Position numbers and translations under genes: made by a program. 33,573 bases of DNA from a virus: IMG/VR virus record IMGVR_UViG_3300028027_000007, positions 1 through 33,573 of that record, one strand, 5' to 3'. Below are positions 1 to 6,605 of the stretch, one piece after another; the stretch's first letter is position 1; every line of letters begins with the position of its first letter. Below the pieces are notes generated by a model, which saw only the letters and a list, made by a program, of their open reading frames with translations, searched no databases and was not told the origin of the DNA.

Positions 1-127
1 TTAGTTGGAACAATTCAGCCGTGAGATATTACACTTTGCCAGATGCAACGGGAACGATTGCTTTAGTAGGTGGCTCAGGTGTGGGAACTGTAACAAGTGT
101 AGGTTTATCTGCACCAACAGGTTTTAG
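1..127. repeat. Left copy of 127-bp terminal direct repeat
   Basis: Bases 1-127 are identical to 33447-33573. The repeat lies inside the tail-fibre coding sequence and keeps its reading frame, so it marks the place where a circular molecule was cut open. A length of exactly 127 matches the largest k-mer often used by short-read assemblers, so this is more likely an assembly overlap than a biological terminal repeat. Confidence 0.95.
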
Positions 128-1019
128 CGTATCTGGTAGCCCCGTTACTTCAAGCGGTACTTTAGCACTAAGCTTCGCAAGTGGTTATAGCTTACCAACT
201 GACACAAAGCAAAGCAATTGGGATACTGCTTATAATTCAAGGATAGTAAGTGTTGTAGCTCCTTTGACTTTTTCGCTTAACACTTTAGGAATAACACAAG
301 CAACGGGAAGTTCAAACGGATATTTAAGCAGTGCGGATTGGACTACGTTTAACAATAAGCAAAGTGCTTTAACAAACCCCGTAACAGGAACAGGAACTAC
401 TAACTACATTCCTAAGTTTACAGGTACAAGTACAATAGGGAATAGTCAAATCTTTGATAATGGAACTAACGTAGGTATAGGAACTACAAGTCCTTTGTCA
501 ATATCAGGATATACTATTCTTTCATTAAACAATGCGACCAATGGGGGAATGATAGATTTCCAAACCAATGGAACAACTGCTGGTTTAATGTACGCTTTTA
601 GCAATTCATTAAATATTGGTTCAAGTGGGACTGCTCCTTTAATATTTCTTACTGCTTCAGGAAACGAACGTATGCGCATAACAAGTGGGGGTAACGTAGG
701 TATAGGTACTACATCGCCAAGTTACAAGTTAGATTTATTTGATAGTACTGGTAGCTTCTTGCAACTATATCAAAATGATGGCACATATAATCGTAGGTTA
801 TTAGTTACCGCTGCAACAACAGGTGGAAACGCAGGGATAACTTTAAACGCAACAAGTTCAACAGGTGGTGATAATATGATGTTTCTAACTGCATCAGCCG
901 AACGTATGCGCATAAAATCAAATGGTATAATTAACTTATCTAACGTTCCAAGTTCAAGCGCAGGTTTATCAAGCGGAGATATTTACAAAACAGTAGCAGG
1001 AGTTTTAATGATTGTATAA
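3..1019 (+). CDS. Tail fibre protein, C-terminal part (continues from 31928)
   Basis: This is the 3' part of the gene that begins at 31928. The codon phase at 33446 carries over exactly to base 3, so the joined gene encodes about 845 residues. The apparent start at base 21 is an internal GTG codon. This part holds a second copy of a module also present upstream (GTVTSV, then a SGSPVT..SGTLA segment). It also has two copies of the NVGIGTTSP motif and two ERMRI segments, which are typical of repetitive beta-structured phage fibres. The C-terminus is a short SSGDIYKT-type end, and no S74 self-cleaving chaperone domain is visible. The likely role is receptor binding at the tail tip. The fibre assignment is confident; the receptor is unknown. 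Confidence 0.9.
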   Translation, partial: SWNNSAVRYYTLPDATGTIALVGGSGVGTVTSVGLSAPTGFSVSGSPVTSSGTLALSFASGYSLPTDTKQSNWDTAYNSRIVSVVAPLTFSLNTLGITQATGSSNGYLSSADWTTFNNKQSALTNPVTGTGTTNYIPKFTGTSTIGNSQIFDNGTNVGIGTTSPLSISGYTILSLNNATNGGMIDFQTNGTTAGLMYAFSNSLNIGSSGTAPLIFLTASGNERMRITSGGNVGIGTTSPSYKLDLFDSTGSFLQLYQNDGTYNRRLLVTAATTGGNAGITLNATSSTGGDNMMFLTASAERMRIKSNGIINLSNVPSSSAGLSSGDIYKTVAGVLMIV

Positions 1020-1038
1020 TAAATAAAATAAAATAAAA

Positions 1039-1377
1039 ATGGCAACAACTTACAAATGGGTAGTTAGCAGCTTAGATGCGTACCCAAAAGATGCAGAAGG
1101 TTTAACAGATGTAATCTGCGTAATACACTATCGCTATCAAGCGGAGCAAGTAGAAAACGATAAAACTTACTTCGCTGAGGTTTATGGTACGTTAAGTGTT
1201 CCGTCTCCTGACCCTGCGGACTTCGTACCTTATGACCAAGTAACTTATGAAATGGTATGCGGTTGGTTAGAAGCAGGACTTGACCAAGTAGCATTAGACG
1301 AAAACTTAGATGCACAGATTGAAGACCAAATCAATCCTAAGGTTATATCTTTGCCTTTGCCGTTTCAAAATCCTTAA
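1039..1377 (+). CDS. Small acidic protein downstream of tail fibre, unknown function
   Basis: This encodes 112 residues and starts 19 bases after the tail-fibre stop, so it is probably co-transcribed with the fibre. The protein is acidic, has no signal peptide or membrane segment, and opens with a beta-rich stretch (ATTYKWVVSSLDAYP) followed by an aromatic and acidic middle. Small proteins of this kind commonly follow tail fibres in Bacteroidota phages. By position it could be a fibre-associated or assembly protein, but this is inference only. Confidence 0.8.
   Translation: MATTYKWVVSSLDAYPKDAEGLTDVICVIHYRYQAEQVENDKTYFAEVYGTLSVPSPDPADFVPYDQVTYEMVCGWLEAGLDQVALDENLDAQIEDQINPKVISLPLPFQNP
1346..1353 (+). 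promoter_or_regulatory. Possible Bacteroidota -7 element ahead of the lysis region
   Basis: TATCTTTG matches the TAnnTTTG consensus exactly and is the same octamer as at 4511. A TTG lies at 1319-1321, 24 bases upstream, slightly outside the usual spacing. It sits inside the end of the previous gene, so chance is possible. Confidence 0.25.
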
Positions 1378-1403
1378 TATATCTTTACAAACAAAAACAC
1401 ACT

Positions 1404-1790
1404 ATGAAGTACAAACAACTATTGCAATTAGCAACAACATTAAAGTATGTTATTGGAAGTCAAGAAACAAAAGTTCAAAAAAAGCTATTTAAAATTCAAG
1501 AAAAAATAGCTAAGTATCTTGAGGAATACAATAAACAAGCTGAGGAATTAAGATTAGACAATGCTTCGGTAGACGAAAAAGGTATTTTAATACTTAACGA
1601 GAAAGGAGATTACAAGTTCTCTAAAGAAGGCATTAAGAAGCTTACCAAAGATATTGAAGCCTTAAATGATAAAGAATTTGATTTTCAAATAATTAACGTA
1701 GTGAATCCACAAGGCTTGGAAGATTTTACTTTCTTACAAGATTGGGTAACTGGCGTAGAATTTAACAAACAAGAAGAAGAAGAACTATAA
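1404..1790 (+). CDS. Coiled-coil protein of unknown function before lysis genes
   Basis: This encodes 128 residues rich in Lys, Glu and Gln. The N-terminal half (about residues 18-55) is strongly helical and likely forms a coiled coil. The C-terminal third is more hydrophobic and ends in a run of Glu. Its TAA stop overlaps the ATG of the next gene (TAATG at 1788-1792), which suggests translational coupling to the holin-like gene. I do not recognise the family. Its position between tail fibre and lysis cassette is compatible with either a minor structural or a lysis-timing role. Confidence 0.75.
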   Translation: MKYKQLLQLATTLKYVIGSQETKVQKKLFKIQEKIAKYLEEYNKQAEELRLDNASVDEKGILILNEKGDYKFSKEGIKKLTKDIEALNDKEFDFQIINVVNPQGLEDFTFLQDWVTGVEFNKQEEEEL

Positions 1791-1960
1791 TGGCAAGTAA
1801 CCACCAAGCAGACCAATCAACAATCGTTTCAGTAGTAAGTGCTATTCTTAGCCTTACTTCTATTCAACCGCTATTCACATTGATTGCAAGTTTGGTGGCT
1901 ATTGTTTCAGGTCTTATGGCTATAAGATACTATTACAAAATGACCAAAAAGCTTAAATGA
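1790..1960 (+). CDS. Holin-like small membrane protein (56 aa)
   Basis: This is a 56-residue protein starting on the TAATG overlap with the gene before it. A polar N-terminus (MASNHQADQS) is followed by two closely spaced hydrophobic stretches at about residues 11-26 and 28-46, and then a short basic tail (YYYKMTKKLK). A small membrane hairpin with a charged C-terminus is the classic layout of a phage holin, which would form the inner-membrane lesion at lysis. The neighbours support this: the next genes are a spanin-like lipoprotein and a lysozyme. The stop overlaps the next start (ATGA at 1957-1960). A second holin-like gene lies at 2818-3042, so one of the two may act as an antiholin. Confidence 0.7.
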   Translation: MASNHQADQSTIVSVVSAILSLTSIQPLFTLIASLVAIVSGLMAIRYYYKMTKKLK

Positions 1961-2394
1961 GATTAATTCTTTTAGCCTTATTACTTACTTCTTGCGCTTC
2001 TGTTAAGAAGTTCGAAAAGCGTTATGATAGCACGGGGACAACTAAGATTGACTCCGTGCATCTTACTTTTTATGATAGCGTTACTAAGATTATAGAAAAG
2101 GAGCAAGTATTTACAAAAGAGGTTACTATCTATGACACAATCCGTATTGCAAAGGATAGTATTATAGTCGTTCCCAAAATCGTAACTAAGTGGATATACG
2201 AGACACGCGAGAAGGAGAACAACAATAGCCTTATTAAAAAAGACACAATAGCGTTAAATCGCACAGAAACGGCTCAAATTTCGATTGTAGATAAAAATAA
2301 GGTAACTACACAGAATAACTTTTGGAAGGCTCTAATAGGGCTTATAATAGCGATTATATTAATTTTAGCATATTGGAATAAGTTATGGAAGTAA
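1957..2394 (+). CDS. Unimolecular spanin (u-spanin), lipoprotein with C-terminal membrane anchor
   Basis: This encodes 145 residues. The N-terminus is a lipoprotein signal (MRLILLALLLTSCAS) with the lipobox cysteine at residue 13, which would be acylated and sent to the outer membrane. Residues 14-121 form a soluble periplasmic region with many alternating charges and Val/Ile. Residues about 122-140 are a transmembrane helix with a basic end (NKLWK). A single protein that is tethered to both membranes is the defining layout of a u-spanin, as in phage T1 gp11, which fuses the two membranes at the final step of Gram-negative lysis. It sits between a holin-like gene and the lysozyme. I saw no embedded second (Rz1-type) gene. 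Confidence 0.8.
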   Translation: MRLILLALLLTSCASVKKFEKRYDSTGTTKIDSVHLTFYDSVTKIIEKEQVFTKEVTIYDTIRIAKDSIIVVPKIVTKWIYETREKENNNSLIKKDTIALNRTETAQISIVDKNKVTTQNNFWKALIGLIIAIILILAYWNKLWK

Positions 2395-2831
2395 ACAAAG
2401 CAGGTAAAGACCTAATTAAGAAGTTTGAAGGCTGCAAGTTGAAAGCCTATAAATGTCCTGCCAATATCGACACAATCGGATGGGGGGCAACCTTTTACCC
2501 AGACGGAAGTAAGGTTAAGGAAGGCGATGTAATTACTCAGGAACGAGCAGACGAAATGCTTGATATAATGGTTGAAGGTTTTGCTAAACAAGTTAGACCT
2601 TTAATAAAAAAAGAAATAACGGATAACAATTTTTCAGCGATTGTTTCGTTTGCGTATAATGTAGGAGTAGGCAACTTAAAGAAAAGCACTTTACTTAAGA
2701 AGGTAAATGCTGACCCTAAAGACCTTACAATTAAGGCTGAATTTATGAAGTGGACACGAGCAAACAATGTTGTGCTTAAAGGGTTAGTGAGGCGGAGAGA
2801 GGCTGAGGCTAAACTATATGAGCAACTTTAG
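2385..2831 (+). CDS. Endolysin, GH24 lysozyme (T4/P1 Lyz type)
   Basis: This is a 148-residue muramidase that would cleave the glycan backbone of peptidoglycan. Near the N-terminus it has the family triad in the spacing E-x8-C/D-x5-T: Glu15 (in KKFEG), Cys24 and Thr30 (in DTIGWG). A Cys replaces the Asp of T4 lysozyme, as in P1 Lyz. The later AYNVGVGN and RREAEAKLY segments are also typical. There is no signal peptide or signal-anchor, so export would need a holin. The start overlaps the spanin gene by 10 bases and the end overlaps the next holin-like gene by 14 bases, which makes a compact lysis operon. Confidence 0.93.
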   Translation: MEVNKAGKDLIKKFEGCKLKAYKCPANIDTIGWGATFYPDGSKVKEGDVITQERADEMLDIMVEGFAKQVRPLIKKEITDNNFSAIVSFAYNVGVGNLKKSTLLKKVNADPKDLTIKAEFMKWTRANNVVLKGLVRRREAEAKLYEQL

Positions 2832-3042
2832 AACTATATTAGTCAATTTATTATCAGACGAAAGCAATAGCATTAGCCACAAAAGAGTTGTAGCATTGTT
2901 TGGAAGCTTATGTCTTTTTGTTTCTTTGTTTTTAAATATAATTTTAAAAATCGACCCAAGCGATAAGCTTGTAGATGCCGTGCTATATCTTACGCTATTT
3001 GCTATGGGTTACACCACAATAGATAAATTCAGCAAAAAATAA
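2818..3042 (+). CDS. Second holin-like protein, two membrane segments
   Basis: This encodes 74 residues. A polar and charged N-terminus of about 22 residues (with SNSISHKR) precedes two hydrophobic helices at about 24-44 and 50-66, joined by a short acidic turn (KIDPSDK). The tail is basic (DKFSKK). The size and layout fit a class II holin. The gene overlaps the end of the lysozyme gene by 14 bases, a common holin position in Bacteroidota phages. With the 56-residue holin-like gene at 1790, the cassette has two candidates, and sequence alone cannot show which is the main holin. Confidence 0.7.
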   Translation: MSNFRTILVNLLSDESNSISHKRVVALFGSLCLFVSLFLNIILKIDPSDKLVDAVLYLTLFAMGYTTIDKFSKK

Positions 3043-3045
3043 ATA

Positions 3046-3780
3046 ATGCTAAAATCAAAACGCAAACGCCTCTATTTCGACGTGGAAGTCAGCCCCAACG
3101 TGGGTTTCTTTTGGACTGCCGGTTACAAATTAAATGTAAGTCCAGAAAGCATAATTCAAGAACGTGCCATTATTTGCATCTGCTACAAGTGGGAAGACGA
3201 AAAAGAAGTTTATCACTTACAATGGGACGCAAAGCAAAACGACAAAAAGATGCTTCAAAGTTTTATTGAAGTAGCAAACACGGCTTCGGAGTTAGTAGGA
3301 CACAATGGCGATAAGTTTGACCTTGCTTGGATAAGAACCAGGTGCTTGTTTCACAAGATTGAAATGTTCCCTTCTTACGTTACTATCGACACGCTAAAGG
3401 TAGCAAGGCAAAAGTTTAGATTTAATAGCAATAAACTTAACTACATAGCTGACTACTTAGGGATTGGAACTAAGATAAAGACAGAATATAGTTTATGGAA
3501 GGACATCGTCTTGCATAAGGACAAAGTGGCTATGGCTAAAATGATTAAGTACTGCCAAAAAGATGTTGTGTTATTAGAGCAAGTATTTAACGCACTTAAA
3601 AACCACATAGAACCTAAAACACATTACGGGGTTATCTTCGGTCAAGACCGAGGCTCTTGCCCTGAGTGTGGAAGCGACGACTTAGTTATACAAATGAGGC
3701 GCACAACTGCAACAGGAGTAAAGAAAATATTATACAAGTGCAAAACTTGTTTTAAGATACATAGCAAAACCGACAAATAA
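3046..3780 (+). CDS. DEDDy 3'-5' exonuclease with C-terminal zinc ribbon
   Basis: This encodes 244 residues. The N-terminal part is an RNase H-fold exonuclease. Exo I is YFDVEVSP (Asp12, Glu14), Exo II is GHNGDKFD (Asp92), and Exo III is YCQKD (Tyr169, Asp173), which gives the DEDDy metal-binding set. The C-terminus carries a zinc ribbon with CPEC (Cys205, Cys208) and CKTC (Cys232, Cys235), likely for nucleic-acid binding. It probably trims DNA during replication or recombination, and could partner the ERF annealing protein at 4932. It begins 3 bases after the holin-like gene and is followed directly by the next ATG. No polymerase domain is present, so it is a standalone nuclease. Confidence 0.85.
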   Translation: MLKSKRKRLYFDVEVSPNVGFFWTAGYKLNVSPESIIQERAIICICYKWEDEKEVYHLQWDAKQNDKKMLQSFIEVANTASELVGHNGDKFDLAWIRTRCLFHKIEMFPSYVTIDTLKVARQKFRFNSNKLNYIADYLGIGTKIKTEYSLWKDIVLHKDKVAMAKMIKYCQKDVVLLEQVFNALKNHIEPKTHYGVIFGQDRGSCPECGSDDLVIQMRRTTATGVKKILYKCKTCFKIHSKTDK

Positions 3781-3984
3781 ATGGATAGTAAAATTCTTAG
3801 CTTAGTAATTGAAGATATGCGCAGCCGTGAGCAAGTAGGTAAAAAGAAGTACAACTGCACAATGGACAGGGAAGATTTATCGACAGGCGAATGGATAACA
3901 CATTTGAAGCAGGAACTACAAGATGCGATTTTATATTTAACCAAACTTGAACAAATACACAATGCGCCTCAAAAAGATATTTAG
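3781..3984 (+). CDS. Small helical protein, possible MazG-like fragment
   Basis: This encodes 67 residues and starts on the base after the exonuclease stop. The core (GEWITHLKQELQDAILYLTK) has an E-x-x-D pattern in an amphipathic helix, reminiscent of all-alpha nucleotide pyrophosphohydrolases (MazG/dUTPase-like) and of the N-terminal domain of phage dATP/dGTP diphosphohydrolases. It is much shorter than a complete enzyme of that fold and would need to oligomerise. A nucleotide-pool role is only a suggestion. The end overlaps the start of the acetyltransferase gene. Confidence 0.7.
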   Translation: MDSKILSLVIEDMRSREQVGKKKYNCTMDREDLSTGEWITHLKQELQDAILYLTKLEQIHNAPQKDI

Positions 3985-4390
3985 CTTTGGTAATATCTTA
4001 GATAGAGAAACCTACGAGCAGCTAAGGGAATTAGATTATACCAACCCAAACTTTAAGGGTTGCGGAGACGAGTTCCAGTTCAATCGTGAGTGGTGGGTTA
4101 TGCTTGACGAAGGCGAGATAGTAGCTTATTGTGGTTCTATTTACTCTAAAGGAATTTGCATATTTAATAGAGCGTGGGTTAAGAAATCACATAGAGGGCA
4201 GGGCATACAAAGACGAATGATTAAGACCAGGTTAAAGGCAGCATCTACCTTTTGTCATATAGCTATTACATACACAACGTTAGATAACTTCCCTTCTGCT
4301 AATAACCTAATCTCGTGTGGATTTAGGCTTTACTTACCCGAATATTCATACGGGGGACACGATAAACTTTACTTTCAAAAGCTTTTATAG
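3962..4390 (+). CDS. GNAT-family N-acetyltransferase
   Basis: This encodes 142 residues from the ATG at 3962; a TTG at 3947 would add five residues. The acetyl-CoA binding loop of the GNAT fold is visible as HRGQGIQRRM (residues 77-86), preceded by a beta strand (ICIFNRAWV) and followed by a helix and the SANNLISCGF segment typical of the fold's last strand. It would transfer an acetyl group from acetyl-CoA to an amine, but the target cannot be told. Phage GNATs can modify host proteins or small molecules. It is the last gene before a terminator at 4390. Confidence 0.85.
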   Translation: MRLKKIFSFGNILDRETYEQLRELDYTNPNFKGCGDEFQFNREWWVMLDEGEIVAYCGSIYSKGICIFNRAWVKKSHRGQGIQRRMIKTRLKAASTFCHIAITYTTLDNFPSANNLISCGFRLYLPEYSYGGHDKLYFQKLL

Positions 4391-4411
4391 GTAGTATTTT
4401 TACTACCTTTT
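4390..4411 (+). terminator. Hairpin terminator after acetyltransferase gene
   Basis: A perfect 7-bp stem GGTAGTA/TACTACC (4390-4396 and 4401-4407) with a TTTT loop is followed by TTTT. It overlaps the last base of the stop codon and separates the lysis/exonuclease operon from the next transcription unit. Confidence 0.7.
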
Positions 4412-4457
4412 GTACTTTATTTTGTACGTTTCTATGTACAAATGCAACATTGTTGCA
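4409..4457. promoter_or_regulatory. Cluster of inverted repeats, candidate operator
   Basis: TTTGTAC occurs at 4409-4415 and 4421-4427, with its inverted copy GTACAAA at 4436-4442. Directly after comes a perfect palindrome TGCAACA-T-TGTTGCA (4443-4457). The cluster lies between a terminator and the promoter at 4511, where a regulator of the early genes would be expected to bind. No regulator has been identified. Confidence 0.45.
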
Positions 4458-4510
4458 AAAATAATTGTAAAATATTTTAATAGTTTTTCACTTTGTATTG
4501 TGTATTGTGT

Positions 4511-4518
4511 TATCTTTG
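4511..4518 (+). promoter_or_regulatory. Promoter -7 element for the early operon
   Basis: TATCTTTG matches the Bacteroidota -7 consensus TAnnTTTG. The expected -33 position (about 4485) reads TTTT rather than TTTG, so the upstream element is weak. It lies 17 bases before the ATG at 4536 and downstream of a terminator, which supports a real start of transcription for the ERF region. Confidence 0.55.
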
Positions 4519-4535
4519 TTGAAACAAAACACAAA

Positions 4536-4742
4536 ATGACACACTTAACCACCTACCAAATGTTCCAATATCAGCGATACGGGAACATATTAATTGACGG
4601 GAGCAGGAGTACATCAAATCCTTATGACTCTGCTCTATTGCCTAAAAACTACGATTACGAAGATGACGATTACACGTTTACTCGTTGGGTAGAAAACAAT
4701 GCAGAACTTGAACTTTTAAAAAACGAATTATATGAAGATTGA
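4536..4742 (+). CDS. First gene of early operon, unknown (68 aa)
   Basis: This encodes 68 residues from the ATG at 4536, chosen because it follows the promoter at 4511. The same frame is open back to 4410, but that would read through the regulatory region. The protein is rich in Tyr and Asp, with an acidic centre (YDYEDDDYTF) and a helical Glu/Leu-rich end. No membrane segment or known motif is seen. As the first gene after the promoter it could be an early host-interaction protein, but the function is unknown. It overlaps the next gene by 11 bases. Confidence 0.75.
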   Translation: MTHLTTYQMFQYQRYGNILIDGSRSTSNPYDSALLPKNYDYEDDDYTFTRWVENNAELELLKNELYED

Positions 4743-4929
4743 ATTTGTAAAAGAAACTAAGCCAGACGGCACAATATTCTACTACACTTTAGTAGATAAC
4801 AAATACGATAGCGCAAGTATGTACTTGGAATACTCTCAGGCTTATGAGTACTTTGTAAGCCTAAAGAAAAGACAAGAACCGATTATCGAAATTTTAGAAC
4901 ACTATAACATAGACATACAAAACAAATAA
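4732..4929 (+). CDS. Small early protein, unknown (65 aa)
   Basis: This encodes 65 residues. A beta-hairpin-like N-terminal half (KIEFVKETKPDGTIFYYTLV) is followed by a Tyr-rich helix. The start overlaps the previous gene and the stop lies 2 bases before the ERF gene, so it is translated within the same operon. I do not recognise the family. Confidence 0.75.
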   Translation: MKIEFVKETKPDGTIFYYTLVDNKYDSASMYLEYSQAYEYFVSLKKRQEPIIEILEHYNIDIQNK

Positions 4930-4931
4930 CA

Positions 4932-5465
4932 ATGAGCCTAATTAAAATTCAACAGGAACTAAAAGCACCTAAAAACCAATTCAATGCTTTTGCTAAATAC
5001 AAATACAGAAGTGCAGAAGATATTATCGAAGCTGCAAAGCCTATCTGCCATAAGTATGGCTACGCTTTAATGTTAAGCGACGAGGTAATAGAAGTAGGTG
5101 GTCGAGTTTATGTAAAGGCTACTGCTTGTCTAAGTAACGGAGAAGACAACATTACCTGTACAGGTCTTGCTCGTGAAGAGGAAAACAAAAAAGGAATGGA
5201 TGCTTCGCAGCTAACTGGTGCGTGTAGCTCGTATGCTCGAAAATATGCGCTCAATGGACTTTTTGCTATAGACGATACCAAAGATGCAGACGCTACTAAT
5301 GAACATAAAGACGAAGTAAGCGAAGGGCAAAAGGCATTCTTGATTGAGCAGTTAGACAAGACAAAGTTTACCGAAGACCAAAAGGTAAAGGCTGCGCTGA
5401 AAATCAATGCCATCAAGAGCTTAGACGAATTTAACAAGATTAAAGAAACAATTAAAAAAAGCTAA
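4932..5465 (+). CDS. erf: ERF-family single-strand annealing protein
   Basis: This is a 177-residue recombinase of the ERF family, which anneals complementary single-stranded DNA and can circularise or repair phage genomes. Diagnostic features are the N-terminal YKYRSAEDIIEAAKP segment (about residues 23-37) and the GACSSYARKYAL motif (about 96-107), the family's G-x3-SY-x-R-K-Y signature. The C-terminal 60 residues are charged and helical and likely contact partners. It probably works with the exonuclease at 3046 and the VRR-NUC nuclease at 9817. The TAATG overlap (5463-5467) couples it to the next gene. Confidence 0.92.
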   Translation: MSLIKIQQELKAPKNQFNAFAKYKYRSAEDIIEAAKPICHKYGYALMLSDEVIEVGGRVYVKATACLSNGEDNITCTGLAREEENKKGMDASQLTGACSSYARKYALNGLFAIDDTKDADATNEHKDEVSEGQKAFLIEQLDKTKFTEDQKVKAALKINAIKSLDEFNKIKETIKKS

Positions 5466-5689
5466 TGAAAACCGCAATGCAAGAACATTTTGAATGGTTA
5501 CAAGAGAATCAATTATACTTTGGTATACCTATTGAGGCTATTGATAATGCTGAAGATTTACTTGAAAAAGAAAAAGAGCAGATAATAAATGCTAATAGAA
5601 ATGGAAGATGTACAGATTGCCCATTTATGTATTCAAATGAAGATGCAGAACAATACTACAACCAAACCTATAAACCAGAAACAATATAA
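5465..5689 (+). CDS. Small protein of the MKTAMQE family (copy 1)
   Basis: This encodes 74 residues. The N-terminus MKTAMQE and a following KEKEQI segment are shared with the gene at 6914, including a run of about 20 identical bases at the start. The C-terminal half has a CTDCPF pair of cysteines and ends in YKPETI, an ending also found in the protein at 17476. It may have arisen by duplication or domain shuffling among small phage genes. No function is known. Confidence 0.75.
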   Translation: MKTAMQEHFEWLQENQLYFGIPIEAIDNAEDLLEKEKEQIINANRNGRCTDCPFMYSNEDAEQYYNQTYKPETI

Positions 5690-5716
5690 TTAGGTATTTA
5701 TACTTAATATTAATTA

Positions 5717-5754
5717 AATTAATTAAATGAACTTTGTACTTTATTTAATTAATT
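5717..5754. promoter_or_regulatory. AT-rich dyad around a TTTGTAC motif
   Basis: Two perfect 12-bp arms (AATTAATTAAAT at 5717-5728, ATTTAATTAATT at 5743-5754) flank a 14-base centre that contains TTTGTACTTT. The 14-mer TTTGTACTTTATTT is identical to one in the operator-like region at 4409. The site may bind the same regulator, or act as an easily melted element. It sits in an 80-base gap before the small-gene island. Confidence 0.45.
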
Positions 5755-5769
5755 AAAACCAATAAACCT

Positions 5770-5970
5770 ATGACACCAACAAGAAAACAATTAGTAAAAC
5801 AAATTGAAAATTATCACGAAGAAAATTTAAAACTTAGATTAGAACTAAGGGAAGTTTGCTGCAAACCTGAATCATTATTATCAGTAAAAGTAAAAGCAGA
5901 ACAAAGATATAATCGTTGGTTAGAAGAACATTTAAGCGGTAGTGAAAAAAGTGATAATTTTAGTATTTAA
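5770..5970 (+). CDS. Small coiled-coil protein, unknown (66 aa)
   Basis: This encodes 66 residues. The first half is a likely coiled coil with a leucine pattern (NYHEENLKLRLELREV), then a Cys-Cys pair and a basic helix. It is preceded by the AAACCAATAAACCT leader seen before several genes in this island. It is the first gene after the AT-rich dyad. No function is assigned. Confidence 0.7.
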   Translation: MTPTRKQLVKQIENYHEENLKLRLELREVCCKPESLLSVKVKAEQRYNRWLEEHLSGSEKSDNFSI

Positions 5971-5996
5971 TATATTTAACAAAAACAAATAAACCT

Positions 5997-6146
5997 ATGA
6001 AAAAACTATGGATTGGATTAATGGGAGTAGATAACGATGGTACTATGTATACCCCAAGTGGTAAAAAATTATTTAGATTACCATTAAGATTATCATCTAT
6101 TATTCAAAGTGTGCAGCATAAAATTGCTCGCTTAACACATAACTAA
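5997..6146 (+). CDS. Tiny protein, unknown (49 aa)
   Basis: This encodes 49 residues from the ATG at 5997, which follows the repeated leader (AACAAAAACAAATAAACCT). The protein is basic, with a hydrophobic N-terminus (MKKLWIGLMGV) and a Leu/Arg-rich helix. It does not form a clear transmembrane helix. Support comes from the shared leader, the position in an ordered series of small genes and a sensible composition. Confidence 0.55.
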   Translation: MKKLWIGLMGVDNDGTMYTPSGKKLFRLPLRLSSIIQSVQHKIARLTHN

Positions 6147-6159
6147 TAAAACTAGACAA

Positions 6160-6324
6160 ATGGAAACAGTAATTAATTTAGAAACTTATTTAAGAATTAA
6201 GTTAGACGAAAAAGATGCTAAACAAATTTATGACATATCAACTGATGATGTAAGGGGTTGGATAGATACATATAATGAGTTAATAGAAAAAGGATTTCCG
6301 ATAACCAAAACAAATAACCTATGA
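6160..6324 (+). CDS. Tiny protein, unknown (54 aa)
   Basis: This encodes 54 residues from the ATG at 6160. It is acidic and helical (LDEKDAKQIYDISTDDVRGW). Its last codons read through the repeated leader of the next gene, and its TGA overlaps the next ATG (6321-6324). The reading frame therefore uses the leader sequence as its C-terminus (ITKTNNL), so the leader is both coding and regulatory here. Function unknown. Confidence 0.55.
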   Translation: METVINLETYLRIKLDEKDAKQIYDISTDDVRGWIDTYNELIEKGFPITKTNNL

Positions 6325-6584
6325 AAGAAGCAAATATTGAAGTAGCATTTATGAATAAAGACCCAAAAGAAAATGCAATTTCATACCATATAGAAACTAT
6401 TCAAGATGTAGCAGATTGTGTAACCATTGATAATGTGGAAGGATTTTTACACGATTTTGAATTGTCATTAAATTCTTACTTGTTAGCTAAGTCTTTACTT
6501 GAAGAAAAAATAAAAAAAGGAGAATTGCCTAATGATGCAAAAGTTAAATTTCCATCATTTACTTGGATAGACGATTGGAAATAA
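6321..6584 (+). CDS. Small acidic helical protein, unknown (87 aa)
   Basis: This encodes 87 residues. An N-terminal beta-like segment is followed by a helix with many Leu and Glu (FLHDFELSLNSYLLAKSLLEE) and an aromatic end (FPSFTWIDDWK). It starts right after the leader AACCAAAACAAATAACCT. It is not recognised; its place suggests an early accessory protein. Confidence 0.7.
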   Translation: MKEANIEVAFMNKDPKENAISYHIETIQDVADCVTIDNVEGFLHDFELSLNSYLLAKSLLEEKIKKGELPNDAKVKFPSFTWIDDWK

Positions 6585-6605
6585 TTTAACCAAAACAAAT
6601 AAGAA

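Noticed and set aside
1-127. Biological direct terminal repeat
   Set aside because: The length of exactly 127 bases and the location inside a coding sequence fit an assembler k-mer overlap better than a packaging terminus.
446-679. Minus-strand open frame within the tail-fibre gene
   Set aside because: All supported genes are on the + strand; this and the other minus-strand frames lie over convincing + strand genes and have no recognisable domains or leaders.
1310-1492. 60-codon + strand frame between the genes at 1039 and 1404
   Set aside because: It overlaps both neighbours in another frame, and its composition looks like out-of-frame translation.
4410-4535. Longer N-terminus for the gene at 4536
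   Set aside because: It would translate through the operator-like repeats and the promoter at 4511; the ATG at 4536 lies correctly downstream of the promoter.
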